NCBI GenBank assembly: GCA_905181705.1
Contig: CAJIYP010000001.1
Coordinates: forward strand, 555,335 to 619,334
Length of the DNA stretch: 64,000 nt
Reading direction: 5' to 3'
From: Cryomorphaceae bacterium BACL29 MAG-121220-bin8
GTDB lineage: Bacteria; Bacteroidota; Bacteroidia; Flavobacteriales; Flavobacteriaceae
Shown here: in pieces, positions 59,150 through 64,000 of the stretch
Position numbering within the stretch: the first letter of the stretch is position 1
How the letters are laid out: each line of letters starts with the position of its first letter
Program-made: the position numbers and the translations under genes
The notes under the pieces: model-generated
What the model saw: only the letters and a program-made list of their open reading frames with translations
Told to the model about the DNA's origin: nothing
Databases searched by the model: none

Positions 59150-61177
59150 ATGAAAAAATTCATCCTTCTATTATCGGTATTATTTTTATTTTCTTGTACC
59201 AAGGAAACAATAAAATTTACCTTAACCACCTCTTCTAATCCTGTGGAAGCCGGAACAGTCTCACCAGACACAAGGCAGTATAATGAAGGAGACACGGCCA
59301 ACTTAACTGCTACTGCAGCTGCAGAATATGAATTCAAAAACTGGACAGGAGCTATGGGCGGTTCAGAAACAACTGTTGTAATGAATTCTGATAAAACAGT
59401 GGTTGCAAACTTTGTTAAAAAGAAATATGCTTTAACCACAGCTGTTGAAGGCGAAGGAACTGTCACGGAAAAGATAATAAAGGCAGGTGCTGCTACGGAT
59501 TACAATAGTGGAACAGTAGTCGAACTTACTGCTAAACCTAAAGAAGGATGGGGATTTAAGCAATGGAAAGGAGATTTAACAGGAACTGAAAACCCAAAGG
59601 AAATTACTATTGATAAACCTAAAACAGTAACTGCGGTTTTTGAAACTCTACCACCATTTTATTTAGACGAGAATGGGGTGACTATAAAAGCTTATGATTG
59701 GGTGTCGGCTGGAACAAAAGGGGAACTTAATGGAATAATTTATGAAGCTGTAGATATAGATACTTTAAGGACAATATTTAATTTCGGTCCAAGTAATTGG
59801 AGTGAATACGAACCTGCATTTAAAGCAGCTGAAGAAAGATTAAGCAAAGTTGTTACAACATTAATAACCGATATGTCAGATCTATTTGGAAATGCTCCAA
59901 CATCTAATTCAGAAGAAATTTTTTATGCGCATTTTAATAAAATGAATCCAGACATTTCAAGTTGGGATGTTAGCAACGTGACCGATATGAGTAGAATGTT
60001 TAAAAGAAAAAATGGAGAGGCAGATGCAGATCTTCTAGATGATTTTGACAATTATGTTTACGGGCTATTTAATCAAGACATTAGCAAATGGGATGTGAGT
60101 AAAGTAACAGGAATGTCAGGGATGTTTTTTGGATGCTCTTTTGCTCAAGATATAAGTAACTGGGATGTAAGTAAGGTAACAGATATGTCTCAAATGTTTG
60201 TAAAAACGAATAACAATGACCATAATATTGGAAGTTGGGATGTGGGTAATGTCACAAATATGTCATTTATGTTTGCAGAAGCAGTTATAGCTACAGATGA
60301 GTTTGAAAACTGGGATGTTAGTAAGGTTACTAATATGTCAGGAATGTTTTGGAAAACTTCAAACAATGGAGAAATAGGAATTGGAAGTTGGGATGTTAGC
60401 AACGTGACTGATATGAGTAATATGTTTGGTAATCCATTGTTCTTCGCTAATCCTAATTTATATCCAAGATTTATTTTATCTGATGATATATCAAATTGGA
60501 AAGTGAGTAGTGTGACTGATATGGGTAGTATGTTTTATGGGATTATTTCATTTAATCAAGATATTGGAAGTTGGGATGTTAGTAACGTGACTGATATGAG
60601 TAATATGTTTAGTAGCGCAGCAGCATTCAACAAAGACATTGGTAGTTGGGATACAAGTAGCGTTAATAATATGGATGGTATGTTTAGCCCAAAAAATTTT
60701 AATGTTACTGATTTAAAAATGAATTTTAATCAAGATTTAACTAAATGGTGTGTTTCTAATATTTCTTCAGAACCTCAAGAATTTAATAAGTGGGCTGGGA
60801 TTGAAGGTGCTCTAACAGAAGCCAACAAACCTATTTGGGGAACTTGTCCAGGTAATTCTTATACAATTGCTGTTACCGCAAGTAGTAACACTAACTACAC
60901 TTTGTCAGGCAAAGATAGAAATGGAGATGTGTCTGGAAATGACCCTAGTTTAACCTTTAAGGTTGGAGATGAAGTTACTTTTTCTGTAAATGCTGCTGGA
61001 CATCCTTTTTATTTAAAAACTGTAGCAGGAACAGGAACAGGAAATCAAATTAGTGGTGTTACTAATAATGGTACAACAAGTGGTTCAGTAGTATGGACAC
61101 CAACAGCTGCTGGAACTTATTATTACCAATGTGGACCACACGCAGAAATGGTTGGAACAATAACAATTCAAAATTAA
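59150..61177 (+). CDS. BspA/DUF285 surface lipoprotein with C-terminal cupredoxin domain
   Basis: About 675 residues; ATG 59150 preferred to GTG 59144 since [18 protein letters not shown] is the lipoprotein signal. Two divergent InlB B-type repeats (about 24-165; [16 protein letters not shown]) precede a DUF285 region with about nine repeats of 25 residues (pattern [14 protein letters not shown]), capped by LTKWCVSNI and [11 protein letters not shown]. The C-terminal domain (about 569-675) is a cupredoxin with type-1 copper ligands His618 (GHPFYL), Cys661, His664 and Met667 (CGPHAEM, as in amicyanin spacing). DUF285 repeats form surface solenoids; the copper domain suggests electron transfer or copper capture. 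Tandem paralogue of the next gene. Confidence 0.85.
   Translation: MKKFILLLSVLFLFSCTKETIKFTLTTSSNPVEAGTVSPDTRQYNEGDTANLTATAAAEYEFKNWTGAMGGSETTVVMNSDKTVVANFVKKKYALTTAVEGEGTVTEKIIKAGAATDYNSGTVVELTAKPKEGWGFKQWKGDLTGTENPKEITIDKPKTVTAVFETLPPFYLDENGVTIKAYDWVSAGTKGELNGIIYEAVDIDTLRTIFNFGPSNWSEYEPAFKAAEERLSKVVTTLITDMSDLFGNAPTSNSEEIFYAHFNKMNPDISSWDVSNVTDMSRMFKRKNGEADADLLDDFDNYVYGLFNQDISKWDVSKVTGMSGMFFGCSFAQDISNWDVSKVTDMSQMFVKTNNNDHNIGSWDVGNVTNMSFMFAEAVIATDEFENWDVSKVTNMSGMFWKTSNNGEIGIGSWDVSNVTDMSNMFGNPLFFANPNLYPRFILSDDISNWKVSSVTDMGSMFYGIISFNQDIGSWDVSNVTDMSNMFSSAAAFNKDIGSWDTSSVNNMDGMFSPKNFNVTDLKMNFNQDLTKWCVSNISSEPQEFNKWAGIEGALTEANKPIWGTCPGNSYTIAVTASSNTNYTLSGKDRNGDVSGNDPSLTFKVGDEVTFSVNAAGHPFYLKTVAGTGTGNQISGVTNNGTTSGSVVWTPTAAGTYYYQCGPHAEMVGTITIQN
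59945..60765 (+). repeat. DUF285 repeats in the first BspA gene
   Basis: About nine 75-bp-type units (some longer by insertions) encoding W-D-V-S-x-V-T-x-M-x-x-M-F. More divergent among themselves than those in the second gene. Confidence 0.8.
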
Positions 61178-61254
61178 ACCATAGGCATATCTTCTTCTTT
61201 TAATTCAGCAACTTGTAATCCTCTTAAGTAGGTTAATAAGGTTTATATAATTAT

Positions 61255-61262
61255 TATCTTTA
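61255..61262 (+). promoter_or_regulatory. Candidate -7-like element before the second BspA-type gene
   Basis: TATCTTTA (one off TAnnTTTG) four bases before ATG 61267, similar in placement to the elements at 27285 and 59137. Only suggestive. Confidence 0.25.
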
Positions 61263-61266
61263 AAAT

Positions 61267-63924
61267 ATGAAAAAACTCATTCTTTTATTATCCGTTTTGT
61301 TTGTTGTGTCTTGTTCTCCAGAACCTATTTTATATATGCTAACTACATCAGTTAGTCCAGTTGATACAGGCGTGGTTATACCTTCTACAAGACAATATAA
61401 TGAGGGTGATACTGCTACTCTAATTGCTACTCCAGCTGCAGAATATGTTTTTGATAAATGGACAGGTGCTGAAGGAGGTTCTGAAACGACTATTGTTATG
61501 AGTTCTGATAAAACAGTAGTGGCTAATTTTATTAAAAAGAAATATGCTTTAACCACAGCGGTTGAAGGCGAAGGAACTGTCACGGAAAAGATAATAAAGG
61601 CAGGTGCTGCCACAGATTACAATAGTGGAACTGTAGTTGAACTAACTGCAACACCATCTGCAGAATGGGTGTTTGTACAATGGAAAGGAGATTTATTAAG
61701 CACTTCCAATCCTGAAGAAGTTACTATAGACAAAGCTAAAACTGTAACAGCAGTGTTTGTTAAAAAGAAGTATGCTTTGACCATCACTATTGAAGGCGAA
61801 GGAACAGTCACTGAAAAGATAATAAAGGCAGGTGCTGCTACAGATTACAATAGTGGAACTGTAGTTGAACTTACTGCTAATTGTTCAGTAGAATGGAAAT
61901 TTAAAGAATGGACAGGAGATTTAACAGGCACAGATAATCCAAAAGAAATTACTATTGATAAACCCAAAACAGTAACAGCAATATTTGAGAAACAATTTCC
62001 TTTTTATTTAGATGAAAATGGAGTTACTATTAAAGCAAGGGATTGGGTTACAGCAGGAACTACGGGAGAATTAGGTGGAGTTACTTATACTGCTGTAGAT
62101 ATTGACAAATTAAAATTAATGTTTACTAAAGAAGAAGATGTTAGTAAAGTGGTTACTACATTAATAACAGATATGTCGGATTTGTTTATAAATGCTCCAG
62201 CTACTTCTCTGCCTTTTCGACCTTTATATGTGGAATTTAATCCTGACATTTCTTCTTGGGATATAAGTAATGTAACCAATATGTCTCATATGTTTGGTAC
62301 TAAAGGGATCGATGATTACATACAAATTACTTTCAATAAAGATATAAGTAAATGGGATGTTAGTAAGGTGACAGACATGTCAAATATGTTTTTAAGTGCA
62401 GCAGCATTCAACCAAGACATTGGTAGTTGGGATCCAAGTAAGGTTACTAATATGTCTGGAATGTTTCAAGGTGCTTACGTTTTTAATCAAGATATTGGTA
62501 GTTGGGATGTGAGTATGGTATCTAATATGGGTGGAATGTTTAGTGGAGGTGGGGTTTTTAGCGGAGGTTCTAATTTCAACCAGGATATTGGCAGTTGGAA
62601 TACGAGTAATGTGACTGATATGCAAGATATGTTTAATAAATCTTATTCATTCAATCAAGATATAGATAGTTGGGATACAAGTAAGGTTACTAATATGTCT
62701 GGAATGTTTCAAGGTACTTACGTTTTTAATCAAGATATTGGGAGTTGGGATGTGAGTAATGTGACTAATATGCAATCTATGTTTAGTGACACTAATGCTT
62801 TTAATCAAGATATTGGGAGTTGGGATGTTAGTAAGGTGACAGACATGTCAAATATGTTTTTAAGTGCAGCAGCATTCAACCAAGACATTGGTAGTTGGGA
62901 TCCAAGTAAGGTTACTAATATGTCTGGAATGTTTCAAGGTACTTACGTTTTTAATCAAGATATTGGGAGTTGGAATGTGAGTAATGTGACTAATATGCAA
63001 TCTATGTTTTCTAAAAATAGAACTTATGGTGTCAACAAAGATAAAATAGATGCATTCAATCAACCCCTCAACAATTGGGATACAAGTAAGGTTATTAATA
63101 TGTCTGTAATGTTTAGTGGCACATATTCATTCAATCAGAATATTAGTTCCTGGGATGTAAGTAATGTGACTAATATGTCTAGTATGTTTAATCGTGCTAC
63201 CGCCTTTAATCAAGATATCTCCTCTTGGAATACCACTGCAGTAACTAATATGTCTGGAATGTTTGCTTTCTTTACTGCTTTTAATCAAGATATATCTTCC
63301 TGGAATGTGAGTAATGTGACTAGTATGTCTTATATGTTTGCTGGTGCTTCTGCTTTTAATCAAAATATCTCTTCTTGGAATACGAGTAATGTGACTGATA
63401 TGAAAGAGATGTTTAAGAAAGCTTCTTCATTCAATCAAGATATAGATAGTTGGGATACAAGTAAGGTTACTAATATGTCTGGAATGTTTTATGACACTAA
63501 TGCTTTTAATCAAGATATTGGGAGTTGGAATACAAGTAATGTGACTAATATGACTGGAATGTTTTATGACACTAATGCTTTTAATCAAGATATTGGGAGT
63601 TGGGATGTGAGTAAGGTGACTAATATGACTGGAATGTTTAGTGACACTAATGCTTTTAATCAAGATATTGGGAGTTGGGATGTGAGTAAGGTGACTAATA
63701 TGACAGGAATGTTTTATGACACTAATGCTTTTAATCAAGATATTGGGAGTTGGGATGTGAGTAAGGTGACTACTATGAGCCATATGTTTAGAATAGCTAT
63801 TGTATTTAACCAAGATTTAACTAAATGGTGTGTTACTAATATTACTCTCGAACCTTCTCTTTTTAGCAATGAGTCAGCTTTAGCTGAAGCCAACAAACCT
63901 ATTTGGGGAACTTGTCCAGATTAG
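61267..63924 (+). CDS. BspA/DUF285 surface lipoprotein with about 20 repeats
   Basis: 885 residues. Lipoprotein signal [18 protein letters not shown], three InlB B-type repeats (about 22-240), the conserved lead-in [21 protein letters not shown], then about 20 repeats of 25 residues ([20 protein letters not shown]), capped by LTKWCVTNI and ending [11 protein letters not shown]. No cupredoxin domain follows, unlike the neighbour; the 27-bp downstream flank is shared with it. The repeats should fold as a long solenoid exposed at the surface, probably adhesive. Some unit pairs are nearly identical in DNA, showing recent internal duplication. The gene ends 76 bp before the window edge. Confidence 0.88.
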   Translation: MKKLILLLSVLFVVSCSPEPILYMLTTSVSPVDTGVVIPSTRQYNEGDTATLIATPAAEYVFDKWTGAEGGSETTIVMSSDKTVVANFIKKKYALTTAVEGEGTVTEKIIKAGAATDYNSGTVVELTATPSAEWVFVQWKGDLLSTSNPEEVTIDKAKTVTAVFVKKKYALTITIEGEGTVTEKIIKAGAATDYNSGTVVELTANCSVEWKFKEWTGDLTGTDNPKEITIDKPKTVTAIFEKQFPFYLDENGVTIKARDWVTAGTTGELGGVTYTAVDIDKLKLMFTKEEDVSKVVTTLITDMSDLFINAPATSLPFRPLYVEFNPDISSWDISNVTNMSHMFGTKGIDDYIQITFNKDISKWDVSKVTDMSNMFLSAAAFNQDIGSWDPSKVTNMSGMFQGAYVFNQDIGSWDVSMVSNMGGMFSGGGVFSGGSNFNQDIGSWNTSNVTDMQDMFNKSYSFNQDIDSWDTSKVTNMSGMFQGTYVFNQDIGSWDVSNVTNMQSMFSDTNAFNQDIGSWDVSKVTDMSNMFLSAAAFNQDIGSWDPSKVTNMSGMFQGTYVFNQDIGSWNVSNVTNMQSMFSKNRTYGVNKDKIDAFNQPLNNWDTSKVINMSVMFSGTYSFNQNISSWDVSNVTNMSSMFNRATAFNQDISSWNTTAVTNMSGMFAFFTAFNQDISSWNVSNVTSMSYMFAGASAFNQNISSWNTSNVTDMKEMFKKASSFNQDIDSWDTSKVTNMSGMFYDTNAFNQDIGSWNTSNVTNMTGMFYDTNAFNQDIGSWDVSKVTNMTGMFSDTNAFNQDIGSWDVSKVTNMTGMFYDTNAFNQDIGSWDVSKVTTMSHMFRIAIVFNQDLTKWCVTNITLEPSLFSNESALAEANKPIWGTCPD
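62245..63800 (+). repeat. 75-bp tandem repeat array, about 20 units
   Basis: In-frame 75-bp units in the second BspA gene. The segment from 62359 recurs at 62827 (offset 468 = six units plus 18 bp) over about 140 bp with very few differences. Units 16-20 are also almost identical to each other. Confidence 0.9.
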
Positions 63925-64000
63925 GCATATCTTCTTCTTTTAATTCAGACACTCAGAACCTTACTATTACACATCATTATACAAATACTACCCTTCAAAA

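Noticed and set aside
62245..63800. Could the regular repeats be a CRISPR array?
   Set aside because: Units are 75 bp, in frame and translated; no unique spacers alternate with identical short repeats.
63427..63813. Long antisense ORFs across the BspA repeats (also 62392-62625, 62860-63063, 63127-63363, 60190-60402)
   Set aside because: They are produced by the 75-bp periodicity on the opposite strand and have no start signals or family resemblance; the plus-strand gene explains the region.
1..64000. tRNA, rRNA, transposase or phage genes
   Set aside because: None recognised on reading either strand; nothing resembles a tRNA cloverleaf, rRNA core or integrase motif.

Overview
The window is very AT-rich DNA with AGA-dominated arginine codons and few clear Shine-Dalgarno sites. 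It is full of SPII lipoproteins and of type IX secretion (T9SS)-style surface proteins. It carries a gliding-motility type B C-terminal domain, a SusE-like FN3 lipoprotein type, BspA/DUF285 repeats, fasciclin domains, a DUF4953-type zinc protease and an ABC permease/M1 peptidase fusion. Together these point to the Bacteroidota, most likely a marine Flavobacteriaceae member. I see no rRNA, tRNA, CRISPR array, phage or IS element.

Layout. 1-5639: a partial secreted protein and a row of exported hydrolases (prolyl oligopeptidase with a frameshift, ADP-ribosylglycohydrolase-like lipoprotein, DUF885 peptidase). 5641-12186: one 2181-residue surface protein with an IgGFc-binding-like N-terminus, Ca-binding acidic repeats, a C-type lectin domain and a type B sorting domain. 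12273-18207: small membrane protein, Tat-type sugar isomerase lipoprotein, and an ABC pair whose permease is fused to an M1 peptidase. 18326-24823: metabolic and transport genes (carotenoid/retinol-type oxidoreductase, short-chain fatty acid transporter, OsmC, Na+/H+ antiporter, PckA). 24866-30707: a tandem surface module with two secreted proteins sharing one scaffold and an identical C-terminal domain. One has an inserted beta-propeller and the other an inserted C-type lectin. Each is followed by an identical FN3 lipoprotein, and a sialate O-acetylesterase-like gene closes the block. 30730-38882: GreA-like factor, PHP lipoprotein, fasciclin gene (frameshifted), DEAD-box helicase, small genes, DoxX, ABC-F ATPase (frameshifted), SnoaL-like lipoprotein. 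39077-50554: GMC oxidoreductase, zinc protease, metallophosphatase, sulfatase next to a SulP transporter, a ZrgBCD-like ABC operon, ricin-type lipoprotein. 50782-55564: fasciclin, ABC exporter, M24 peptidase, secreted methyltransferase. 55866-59061: a Crp/Fnr regulator, fatty acid desaturase and photolyase/cryptochrome block whose two intergenic regions share a 32-bp motif. 59150-63924: two tandem BspA-type surface lipoproteins, one carrying an extra C-terminal type-1 copper (cupredoxin) domain.

The theme is cell-surface display and degradation of external protein and sulfated or acetylated glycans. The most striking features are modular: domains spliced into loops of a common scaffold, a 1032-bp duplication with a single mismatch, and precise gain or loss of a cupredoxin module between tandem paralogues. 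Four genes are interrupted by single-base indels; assembly error and real decay cannot be separated from the sequence alone.
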